DNA of 64,000 nt from assembly GCA_025765595.1 (NCBI GenBank), contig JAIVFH010000045.1, positions 1 through 64,000 on the forward strand, written 5' to 3'. Below the pieces are notes generated by a model. The model made no database searches and was not told the origin of the DNA. It was given only the letters and a program-made list of their open reading frames with translations. Shown here in pieces: positions 11,358-19,466 of the stretch (the stretch's first letter is position 1; the number at the start of each line of letters is the position of its first letter). The translations under genes and the position numbers were made by a program. Source of the DNA: Obelidium mucronatum. Taxonomy: Eukaryota > Chytridiomycota > Chytridiomycetes > Chytridiales > Chytriomycetaceae.

Positions 11358-12354
11358 TTAAAGAAACAGTGCAATCGCCATCATCAAACCAGCCGCAATA
11401 CTAATCTTGAATTGACAAGCCCCACTTTTAGCAGCCGCAGATGCCCCATTCCTTGCAAACGCTTTACACTGTTCCCCCAAAATAGAATAGATTGTCGGCG
11501 TCGTCGCGACCGGCATCCCCACTGGAACACACGCAACCGCATTCTTTCCAAAAGTTTCCATATTTTCAGTAGAACAAATACAGTTCAACTGCGCGCCAGA
11601 TAGTTGAACGCCGATTCCAGCTCCTGTTGTGGGAACCATGGTCGCAGGTACTTGGCAGGTTGGAAGGAACGCGAGCAAGTTGTTTGTGCTGATGATGCAC
11701 TCTTGTGGAACTGATCCGGTTGCAGTGGTGGAGCCGGTGGATAAGCCTGCCGCGGAAGTGGCCGTTGCACCGCCGTTGCCAGCAGAAGGGTTTCCACCAC
11801 CAGACGAGGAACCACCGCCATTAGCAGGTGATCCGGATGAGGATCCAGATGACCCGGCAGAACCACTCGAAGAACCCCCTCCAGAGCTGCCGCCGCCTCC
11901 AACAGTCGAACCTGATCCATCGCCGCCGCCGCCCCCACTTGAACCACCACCACCACCACCACCACTTGAACCACCACCGCTGTTACTGTTCAAAAGAGCA
12001 AAGTAGTTGTCACAGGCGTACTTGAATCCATCGCTTGCTTTGGGTTGTCCAGGAACCGACGGACAATCAACATCAATCTTTTTAAACAAGTCAATGTTGG
12101 CGTTGCTGCAGATACAGGCCAGTTGAGCAGGTGTCAAGATGGGATTTCCCGCAGCGTCGTAGTTGAAGGGGGGCACAATGTTGCAGCTTTGGACGGACTG
12201 GCTTAGCGCATTTGTATCTGGGTTGTTTTTTCAATTGACTGAGCATACTTACGTTGCTTCACTCTTTCTCTCTCTTACCAGCTATGCAGGCGCTGTTGAT
12301 CTGAGCCTTTGCGACTAGTGCGGCAACGACGGACAGAAGGACAAAGGAAACCAT
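11358..12354 (-). CDS. Array member A: secreted two-domain Cys-rich protein with Gly/Ser linker and GPI-like tail
   Basis: Exons 12354-12279 and 12217-11358 give 311 aa; the junction restores frame with a 61-nt intron. Order: signal peptide (1-18, ending AKA), first six-Cys domain (C-x13-C-x22-C-x-C-x14-C-x16-C), a ~75-residue linker almost entirely Gly and Ser, second six-Cys domain (C-x13-C, CxC-x14-C), then a hydrophobic C-terminus (ISIAAGLMMAIALFL) with no charged residue after it, as in GPI-anchored surface proteins. The CxC segment (ACICSNANIDLFKK) is nearly the same as in member B. Likely a cell-wall or surface protein. I cannot assign it to CFEM, which has eight cysteines and different spacing. 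Partner and ligand unknown. Confidence 0.75.
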
Positions 12355-12564
12355 TTTTTTTGATTAAAAAAGAAAAGGGAGAGAGAGAGAGAGAGATGTC
12401 AGTGACGGACAAAATTTTTTCGTGAAATTTTTTTCTTTTTTTTGCCAAGCCTCAAGAAGTCATTGGGGCTTGTCCTTCAATTTCCCAATTCAGTACAAAA
12501 AAAAAAGGAATTGCAGACAGGCACAAGCATCTCAGTGAAACAAAGCAAGTCATACATTTATTTT

Positions 12565-13278
12565 TCAAAAAACAGGGAAAAGGAAGCAGTAGACCTCGTC
12601 TAAAAGAGATTTAAAAAGAAGGACAGCGGCACCGGCAGCAGCAGCGAGAGCGACAGCAGGGGAAATAGAGGACGCAGCGCTGTAGCCGTTTGCCTTGCAC
12701 TGGTCCACGTAGCTTGTGTAAGCGCTCGCCGACGAGCTTCCGCCGCAGTCGCCAGACAGCTTGGCAAAGATGGCAAGCAGGTCCTTTGTGCAAAGGCATT
12801 TGTAGATTTCAGCTTGGGAGGAGCCCGGGGTCAGGTTCTTTGAGCAGGCGGCAGCGGACTGCCCGGCCTTGTTGAGGCCCTCTGTGCAGGCGGCGGACAC
12901 GTTTGGCAGCGCGGGCATTGTCGGCATTGCGAGTGTCGGCACTGCGAGAGTAGGCATTGCGAGCGTCGGCAGGGCAGCGGCGAGAGTCGTCGCCGCGGCG
13001 GCCACCGGCGCCGGCGCCGCGCAGGCAGCCGCGAACGCCGCCGCCTGGCTCGGCACATTGAGCGGCGCGCAGCTGGCGTCGACCTTCTTGAAGAGCTCGA
13101 TGTTGCCCGCGCTGCACATGCACGCCCGCTGCGCCGCTGTCATCGTCGCGCTGTTGGACACCCCGCACGACACAAGCGACACTCCCAGCGCCTGTCCGTT
13201 GGCCGCACACTCTTGCATCGTCTGTGCGCTGGCAGAGGCTGCGAGGAGGAGGGCGAGCACGGACACCGGTGAGATCAT
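12565..13278 (-). CDS. Array member B: secreted two-domain Cys-rich protein, GC-rich gene
   Basis: Single exon, 237 aa, ATG at 13276-13278. Signal peptide (1-18, ending ASA), first six-Cys domain with exact spacing C-x13-C-x14-C-x-C-x14-C-x15-C, an Ala/Pro linker with repeated LAMPTLA-type units, and a second domain C-x13-C-x15-C-x-C-x14-C-x15-C. A hydrophobic Ala-rich tail would end like its paralogs at about LLF, but the frame continues for 15 more residues including a Cys, which could abolish GPI attachment or reflect a lost stop. The coding region is far more GC-rich than its neighbours. Upstream it shares promoter blocks with members C and D. Confidence 0.75.
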   Translation of the reverse strand: MISPVSVLALLLAASASAQTMQECAANGQALGVSLVSCGVSNSATMTAAQRACMCSAGNIELFKKVDASCAPLNVPSQAAAFAAACAAPAPVAAAATTLAAALPTLAMPTLAVPTLAMPTMPALPNVSAACTEGLNKAGQSAAACSKNLTPGSSQAEIYKCLCTKDLLAIFAKLSGDCGGSSSASAYTSYVDQCKANGYSAASSISPAVALAAAAGAAVLLFKSLLDEVYCFLFPVF

Positions 13279-14222
13279 AGCAGAAGTGTTTTTTTTTGTA
13301 AAAAGTAAACGGCTGCTGTGGGTGCCAATTTATACGATTTTTTTGGTGGAAAAAAGTCAAGCCCAGCGTGAATTGGATGGTGTCTTGACCACAAATTGCA
13401 GTCCGCCCCGGAGTCCGTGTCATACAATTCATTGAAATGAAGATTCATAAAACGATGGAGCCAGGAATAGATACTTGGTCCTTCAGAGAAAGCAACATTG
13501 ACCAGTCAAGCTTTTTTTACTGTGGACATTTTTTTTGTCTTATCTACAGGAAATCATTTGTCTATCCTTCTGATCAATGCTCAATGTTTCACAAAACCAG
13601 ACTTCAAACAAAGTCGGATAGAATGTAAGCATGTTTTACTCAGGAGGAGCCAGTCGATTCACTCACGGTTTTTTTTTTTTGTTTCGGGGCTTGTCGAGAT
13701 TAAAAACAAACAGCCAGAGCCACCCAGTGTCTTTTTTTCCTGTTTGTTGTTGTTGATGCTTAAAGGCGTTAGAGGAGAGTGAGTGAGAAAAAACTGCCAG
13801 AGTAGATCCTGGCAAATATCAAACGTCTGGCTTACGGCAGGCATGGCAGTCAGTTTTCGTGCTCTTTTGTATTGGTTTTTTAAAGATATATTATTAAAGA
13901 ATATTTGATGAGAATCCCTGGGATAAACAAACCCATTTTGATCGTTTCGATTTTTCAAAGTAGTCAAGACTTCGATAGTTAAGGTACACCTTTTTCTGAA
14001 GTCTCTTGACCAAAATTTTACATTCGGGCATTATTATTTGTTGGCGCAGAGTGCATTCGTGGTACTACAACTGTAAAGCGGAATAAGTACTATCATGGTG
14101 ACAAAACAAGTTTTGAAAGTAGAATAATATTAAAATATATCACTTTCATTTTTTAACGTCTTTAAAAAAAAGTAAAGGAAATAGACTGCCATTGTTTTGT
14201 TGTTGTCGAACCGTAATAGATT
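13279..14222. promoter_or_regulatory. Upstream region of array member B with blocks shared by paralogs
   Basis: No gene is supported here. Reading away from the B start, I see a GTCCGCC block ~130 nt up, a GAAAGCAACATT block ~210 nt up (near 13488) and a GGCTTGTCGAGATTAAAAA block ~410 nt up (13688-13706), the last just beyond a T-run. The same blocks recur at similar distances upstream of member C, so they are probably promoter elements or an old duplication of the whole upstream region. The rest, up to the 3' end of member C, is AT-rich. Confidence 0.5.
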
Positions 14223-14900
14223 TTAAAGGAGGAGGGCAGCAGCGGCAACAGTAAGAGCAGCTCCAGGAACAGCAAAGAAAGCAGAGCTGGTAGTAGCAGT
14301 AGAACCAGCAGCCTTGGTAGCCACAGCACTACCTGCCGCCGGGGCAGAACCAGCGTTCCCCTGAGCAAAACCAGCAGTCTTGCATCTGTCAATAAGAGTA
14401 ACATACGACGCCGTAGCAGGGTTCCCAGCACATTCCGTAGAAAGTTTGGAGAGGTCATCAAGTGTTTGCTTTGTACACTGGCATTTCAATATCGCAGTCT
14501 GGATTTGAGCAACCGTCATACTGGAACTGACCACACTGTTACTCAAGCAAGAGCTCATTGCCTTTGCGATTTTGTCAAGGTCATTGGTGCAAGTGGGAGC
14601 CAGAGCTGGCACGTTGGCAGTAGAAGTACCAGTACAGTAATCAATATTGGCAGTGGCCCGGGCCGCGATTCCCGGCTCCCCCGCGGCCGTACAGCTGACG
14701 ACAACCTTCTTGAAGATATCCAAGGACCGGCAGTAGCAGGTTTTACTGGCAGCGGTCATGGCGGAGCTTGTAGTGATTTGGCAATTCTCGCCGGCTTCTC
14801 TCATTGAATTGGTGTCGGCAAAACAGTCTTGGGTGCTTTGGGTGTTGACGACGAGGGCGGTGGAAGCGACGAGGGTGAGTAAGAAGGCTGGAGAAATCAT
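14223..14900 (-). CDS. Array member C: secreted two-domain Cys-rich protein with GPI-like tail
   Basis: Single exon, 225 aa, ATG at 14898-14900. The N-terminus MISPAFLLTLVAST is a signal peptide resembling that of member B (MISPVSVLALLLAA). Domain 1 reads C-x13-C-x13-C-x-C-x12-C-x17-C and contains DIFKKVVVSC; domain 2 has C-x13-C and CQC-x14-C. An Ala/Gly/Ser/Thr stretch follows, then a hydrophobic end (ALTVAAAALLL) that would suit GPI anchoring. The sequence around the stop (TTTAAAGGAGGAGGGC) is repeated at the end of member D, showing that C and D are recent duplicates. A 29-nt G-run (C-run on the coding strand) lies only 9 nt upstream of the ATG. Confidence 0.8.
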   Translation of the reverse strand: MISPAFLLTLVASTALVVNTQSTQDCFADTNSMREAGENCQITTSSAMTAASKTCYCRSLDIFKKVVVSCTAAGEPGIAARATANIDYCTGTSTANVPALAPTCTNDLDKIAKAMSSCLSNSVVSSSMTVAQIQTAILKCQCTKQTLDDLSKLSTECAGNPATASYVTLIDRCKTAGFAQGNAGSAPAAGSAVATKAAGSTATTSSAFFAVPGAALTVAAAALLL

Positions 14901-14905
14901 TGGGG

Positions 14906-14909
<4 letters not shown>

Positions 14910-14938
<29 letters not shown>
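14910..14938. repeat. 29-nt G homopolymer in the 5' leader of array member C
   Basis: An uninterrupted run of 29 G on the given strand, which is poly-C on the coding strand, ending 9 nt before the start codon of member C. Its length could vary by slippage, and the assembled length is unreliable. Confidence 0.85.
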
Positions 14939-14940
<2 letters not shown>

Positions 14941-15831
14941 TCTTTTTCTTTCGATTTTTTTGGGCACCGAAAAACATGATTGTTTTATATGGTTTTATGT
15001 GTCCGCATAATTCTTTCATCCGCCACCCAAAGCCGGCCACAGCCCCCCAAAAAAATTTTCGTCGGAGGAGGGGAGTAATGAGTACCAATGGTCACCACCG
15101 TTTTCGTTCGACTGCATTCTTAAGCGAAGGGAAAGCAACATTCCAACGAGTCGGCTTTTTGTTTCACGCCGACACCACAACCTCAGTCCGCAAAAATTTT
15201 TTTTTCCTCCTCTCAAAAAACAAGTCGCAAATATATGAATTAAAGCATGTTTCAATCACGATTATATAAATCTACCGTTGCAGATTCAGAGTTTTTTTTT
15301 TGCTTTTTGAGGCTTGTCGAGATTAAAAAAAAATTTGGCAAAGTGTTTCTCAAAAAAAAAGCGAGACACAAGTATGCTGTGGTTGTAAGCACGGCTTCTT
15401 TTGATTCCGGAACATTTTTATCCGCTTGTCGCCCTGCCCCCTCTTTTGTTTTTTTTTTTTTTTTTTAGATTGTTGTTCTGTTTTGGTCTAGAATTTAAAG
15501 ACACCAAAGCAATCAATATTAAAAACTTTTTTTTACTTTGTCCCAACAAGACTAAAAAAAAAAAAAAGACAAGACATTGATAGAAGGGAAGAAGGCGTAA
15601 CCGAGTCGCACCGAGAATTTACCCTACTGTAAGTTGCACCCACTACTGGGAACACTGCGAATAATAAACTCTAGACCCCCCTCCCAAAAAAAAAGATATT
15701 AAATGTGGATGACTTAATTTAGGTCATGCATTACTTTTTTTTTTAGTTTCTCTTCATCAAGGACGTGAATGTGTATTTAAAAAATAGCAAGCCAAACTCA
15801 ATATTCCGGGGAAATAAAAATCAAATTCTGT
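14939..15831. promoter_or_regulatory. Upstream region of array member C
   Basis: No gene is supported. It contains a GTGTCCGC...ATCCGCCACCC block at 14999-15028 (matching one at 16378-16408 upstream of member D), a GGGAAAGCAACATTCC block near 15130 and GGCTTGTCGAGATTAAAAA at 15311-15329. Long T-runs occur at 15294-15301 and 15449-15466. The left-to-right order of blocks is the same as upstream of member B. Confidence 0.5.
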
Positions 15832-16296
15832 TTAAAGGAGGAGGGCTGCGGTAGCAGCGAGAAGAGCAGTAGCAACAGCAGCAGCAGCAGGCGCCGCAGA
15901 GAATGCAGAGCTGGTACCAGTCCGAGCCGGTATCGCTGACGATGCGACAACAGAACGGGTCACCTGAGTAGTTGCAGCAGCAGTAGCAGCAACGGTTAGA
16001 GCAGTGCCGGGCCAAGTGTGAGTGGCCTGAGTACCACCGCAACCAACTAAATAGATTGAAACGATGGTACCAAGCCGGCGTCAACTTTCTTCATGAGGTC
16101 AAAGTTGGCGGCGGTGCAAAAGCAAGCTTTCATGGCAACAGTCATGGTGGTGCATGTCGCTGGTTCCAAAGATGCCACAGTCCACTGCAGTGTTGATCAA
16201 GTATATTCCAGTATCGCACTCTTTAGAGGTTTGGCTGTTGACGGTAGCAGCAGAGATAAGGAGGGTAAGCAGGGAAAAGTAGACTGGAGAAAGCAT
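15832..16296 (-). pseudogene. Array member D: decayed copy of the Cys-rich secreted protein
   Basis: Starts with an intact signal peptide (MLSPVYFSLLTLLISAATVNS, ATG at 16294-16296) and the first two cysteines. The frame then breaks at about 16147: one extra base separates the start from the continuation MTVAMKACFCTAANFDLMKKVDAG, which is clearly the CxC segment of the family. A stop and a second frame change near 16050 follow. After that an intact Ala/Thr-rich stretch and hydrophobic tail (ATALLAATAALLL) end at a TAA at 15832-15834. The second Cys domain is missing altogether. Promoter and 3' end match member C, so this is a duplicated copy that lost its middle. Confidence 0.75.
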
Positions 16297-16986
16297 AGCT
16301 GGGATTTGTCAAATGGATTTCTCTTTTTTTTTAAAAAAAAAAGGAATGGGTGCACCCAATTTTTTTATGATTTTTTTGTGTCCGCACGTTTTCCTTTGTC
16401 CGCCACCCTACAAACTCAAACAATTCAAAAAAGTTCCGTTGGATAAGAGGCGGAAGCAAATATGGTTTGATTTTCATTCACTGCATGTCCCCTACGGCAG
16501 TGTTTAACTTCAAAAGATTGTGTTAGGGCTGCAACAGGCAAGTCCGCAATACTGTATTTCTTCAAAACAAGTGAAACGTATATGGTTACTAGCGTATTTT
16601 ACTCAAGAAGATTTCTATCCACTCTCGCGGTCAGATGAATCTTTTTTTTTTTTTTTTTTGGCTGCGTTGTTAAGATTAAAATACATCAGTGGTGCCACAA
16701 GTAACCTTTTCTACACAGCCGGTCGCAAGGGAATGTATATGGTATGGTAAAAGAAAAACGCGACATCATGCCCTCGCTTGTGGAGTCTTTAACAAAATTG
16801 GGGCCCGCCGGCCGGGTGCAAGACAGTCGGAACAAATCGCCAGCAAAGAGTGCAATTCTTATGTCATAACTACTGAAGTTTCAGTGATTGTTGACAGATT
16901 GCTCGTATATACATGAGGCGAAGTTTGTCAGATGTCAGTCGAATACAAAAAAACGAACCAGTCTTTATTGCAGGCCTTAACGACAC
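16297..16986. promoter_or_regulatory. Upstream region of pseudogene D, downstream of member E
   Basis: No gene is supported. It repeats the GTGTCCGC...GTCCGCCACCC block (16378-16408) and a TTTTACTCA block followed by a T-run and a diverged AAGATTAAAAT element (to ~16683), parallel to the upstream regions of B and C. Confidence 0.4.
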
Positions 16987-17445
16987 TTAAAATGATGTAA
17001 ATAATGCAAGAGTAATCAGCGTCGAAATAATTGGAGCAGAAACTGACAGTGCCCCGCTTTTCCCACTACCGGTTCCAGCTGCTGTTGTTGTGGCGGTCGG
17101 AATTACCGCACCAGTCGACGACGAGGCACCTCCTGCCGCTCCCCCAACCACAGCATTCACAACCTTACATTGTTGAGTAAATATCAAGTAAGTCGCCGAA
17201 CTTGCGACAGCAGCCTGTCCACAGTCAGTTGGCAATTTGGAAATCGTTGCAACATTCTCTGGCGTACAAAGACAGTCGATTTGCGTCTTGGAGAGCTCTT
17301 GAGTGATTGCAACAAGGGGAAGTTTGCATCCAGTGGCGATCCCTGCAACAGAGGTGGCCGTGTTGGTACACGCCAACGCTTGAGCCAGGTCTTGGGCAAC
17401 TGCGGTCGAGACGAAAAGGGTAGCGATTGTGGCGATAGCAAGCAT
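16987..17445 (-). CDS. Array member E: secreted one-domain Cys-rich protein with GPI-like tail
   Basis: ATG at 17443-17445; 152 aa in one exon. Signal peptide 1-17 (ending AVA), then one six-Cys domain: C-x13-C, a CLC pair followed by x14-C, and a final Cys in FTQQC. An Ala/Gly/Ser/Thr linker leads to a hydrophobic C-terminus (ISTLITLALFTSF). It keeps the diagnostic C-x13-C and CxC-x14-C spacing but has only one domain, so it may be closest to the unit from which the two-domain members arose, or may have lost a domain. The frame extends upstream but the preceding residues do not look like a signal peptide, hence this start. A direct repeat GAAAGGTACAAC lies upstream near 17558-17602. Confidence 0.75.
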   Translation of the reverse strand: MLAIATIATLFVSTAVAQDLAQALACTNTATSVAGIATGCKLPLVAITQELSKTQIDCLCTPENVATISKLPTDCGQAAVASSATYLIFTQQCKVVNAVVGGAAGGASSSTGAVIPTATTTAAGTGSGKSGALSVSAPIISTLITLALFTSF

Positions 17446-17741
17446 TTGTGTTTTGTTGGACTGTTTTTTTTTTTTGGTCTTGTTTGATTCGGGGAAAGCG
17501 TGAAACAACGTAGAGGCACGATGGAGGCGTTTTGTCTTTTTTTTTATTTGAACCCTTTCGAAAGGTACAACTTGAACCACTTGTACTTGGAAAGGTACAA
17601 CGCTGGCTGAAAAAGTTACGATACTTAAGGCTTGAGCACCGCCAAGAGGCTTTTTCGGCCTGTGAGCATACAAAAAAAAAAGATAACAATAATACTTCAT
17701 AACATGTATTCATTTCCTCTCTCTATAACAACAAGGAAATT

Positions 17742-18269
17742 TTAAAGGAACAAAGCAATCACGGCAGCGGCAGCAACGCTCATAGAAACAGGCAATACAC
17801 CCGCAGTCTTTGGGGTCACTACAACAACACCCTTGCACTGGTTGTCGTACTCTGCTTGAACAGTCAAGTTGATTTGAGCAGTAACTTGTGCATTGGCACC
17901 GGAAGGACCTGCGAGAAGAGAGGAACAGTCCGTCACCAATTTGGTAACAAGAGCTCTTGATTGGGCATTGCAAAGGCATCCCATTTGATCGGCTGGAAGG
18001 TACTGAGCAAGCTTGGGAGCAGAAGCAGCAGTACTGGAAGGGGAGGACATGGTGGTGGAGAGTGCCGTTGTGATGTTGGCCAACTTGGACAGTTGGACTT
18101 TACAAGTACCAAAGACAAACCCCAAGGTTTCACCAACGTCGTCCATGCAGACGGCAGGGATGGCACTCAGAATGTCGAGGGATCCCAATGGGTTTGTACC
18201 AGTGGGGAGGTTGGTTGGGATGGCAGAGGTGCTTCTGCTGGTTGTGGTGGCAGTGGTGGTGGTGCTCAT
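17742..18269 (-). CDS. Array member F: one-domain Cys-rich protein without a visible signal peptide
   Basis: ATG at 18267-18269; 175 aa. The N-terminus is a Ser/Thr-rich stretch (MSTTTTATTTSRSTSA) rather than a signal peptide. The Cys domain follows: C-x14-C, then a CLC pair with x14-C and a final Cys (DNQC), and a hydrophobic end (SVAAAAVIALFL) like other members. Either a signal-peptide exon lies upstream and I could not find it, or this copy is not secreted. It is the outermost and most diverged member of the array on this side. Confidence 0.6.
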   Translation of the reverse strand: MSTTTTATTTSRSTSAIPTNLPTGTNPLGSLDILSAIPAVCMDDVGETLGFVFGTCKVQLSKLANITTALSTTMSSPSSTAASAPKLAQYLPADQMGCLCNAQSRALVTKLVTDCSSLLAGPSGANAQVTAQINLTVQAEYDNQCKGVVVVTPKTAGVLPVSMSVAAAAVIALFL

Positions 18270-18745
18270 GGTTTCAAGAGTTTTTTTTTGAATGGACTTT
18301 GAGTGGATCAATCAAACAGAACAACAAATCCATCTCCGCAAGACCAAGCGCAAGCCATCAAACAAAGGGCAAAGCCAGCATTGCCAATTATTTCCACATC
18401 CCCACAACAACTACAGCAACAGCCGCAATACGACCCTATTTCAGACACCAGGTGCGAGGATCTCTCCTTTAAAGGAAAACTTCATCTACTCAAATCTAAC
18501 GAATTCGAAGAACAAAATGGCACACAATCTATAAATGCTCCATAGCTATTCGGATCAAATCAATCAATAGCAACATTTATAACGAAATTAAGACACTCGC
18601 TCTCAAGCCTAAACGATTTTGAGTGGTGGCCAAGAAAAAGTATAAGCAAACAGGAGTCCGAAATGCAAGAGAGACATCGAATATACATAATTAATATTAC
18701 AGGGTAAAGTCCGATTGGCGCCTTCTACTGATACATATTTTGACC
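18270..18745. other. Intergenic between member F and a Gln-rich gene
   Basis: Open frames occur on both strands, but none starts with a convincing ATG and splice context. I looked here for a missing signal-peptide exon of member F and found none I can support. Confidence 0.4.
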
Positions 18746-19400
18746 CTAGCCAGTGTTATTAACCTTCTGCATTTTGGTCACTTCAACTACCGCATCGTCG
18801 TCCTCATCCAGTAACATATCCGCGCATTTCCGTTTGATCAACCCGCCGCTACCTGTGACAACGACTCCGTAATTCGCAGTCACAATATTGATAGAGTTGG
18901 ACAACGCAAATGGATTCGCATTCACGAACGGAGCATGCACTGGGATAACGAGCTGTTCGTGCGGATGAGTGTTGTTGACGTTATCGACTTGCATTGAGTT
19001 TTGCTGGTGCTGTTGATTCTGTTGAAGCAGTTTCTGGTGTTCGTGGTAATGATAGTTTAGGTTATAGTGGTGTTGTGGTTGTGGTTGCTGTTGATGTTGA
19101 TGTGGCTGTGGCTTGTTGTCGTTTGCTGGATCACGGTTCATCCATGCTCTGTAGCCGCCAGGATACCTGTGTTTACAAAGAAAAGTGAGTTAAGTTTGGT
19201 TGTTATGTCTTGAGGGGTCCCGTGCTGATGGTATAATAATAATGATGGTGTTCAAGCATCAGGAATTTGGGTAATGAGAGAATGGCCATCGGCCCTTACA
19301 CAGAGAAGTCTGGCTGGACAGATTTGTAGCACTGTGGCTGCGCTGTCGAATCAAGCACCATTCCATCGCCCTTGGTGGCCGTGAGATAGCTGCCAAGCAT
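18746..19400 (-). CDS. Unrecognised Gln/His-rich protein with conserved N-terminus
   Basis: Two exons, 19400-19300 and 19166-18746, join in frame (2-base overhang) to give 173 aa. The N-terminus is ordered-looking (MLGSYLTATKGDGMVLD, then CYKSVQPDFSVYPGGYRAW), followed by a long Gln/His/Asn-rich region and an ordered end with a basic patch (LIKRKC) and acidic tail. No signal peptide or membrane span. A nuclear regulatory protein is possible from composition only. Its start lies 66 nt from the divergent Rab escort gene, so the two may share a promoter. Confidence 0.6.
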
Positions 19401-19466
19401 GGTTTTGAGTGAGATTTATTTGGATATTATTATTTAGGACAGTTCTTTCTTTCTTATAAAAGTCAA

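Noticed and set aside
11629..12025. Forward Pro/Glu-rich open frame
   Set aside because: It is the antisense reading of the Gly/Ser linker of array member A; composition is explained by the complement.
12869..13435. Forward 188-aa Ala-rich open frame
   Set aside because: Antisense of GC-rich member B, where high GC removes stop codons on all frames; no signal peptide or Cys pattern.
18303..18545. Forward 80-aa open frame between member F and the Gln-rich gene
   Set aside because: No ATG start, no splice context, and it overlaps the likely promoter side of member F; kept as intergenic.
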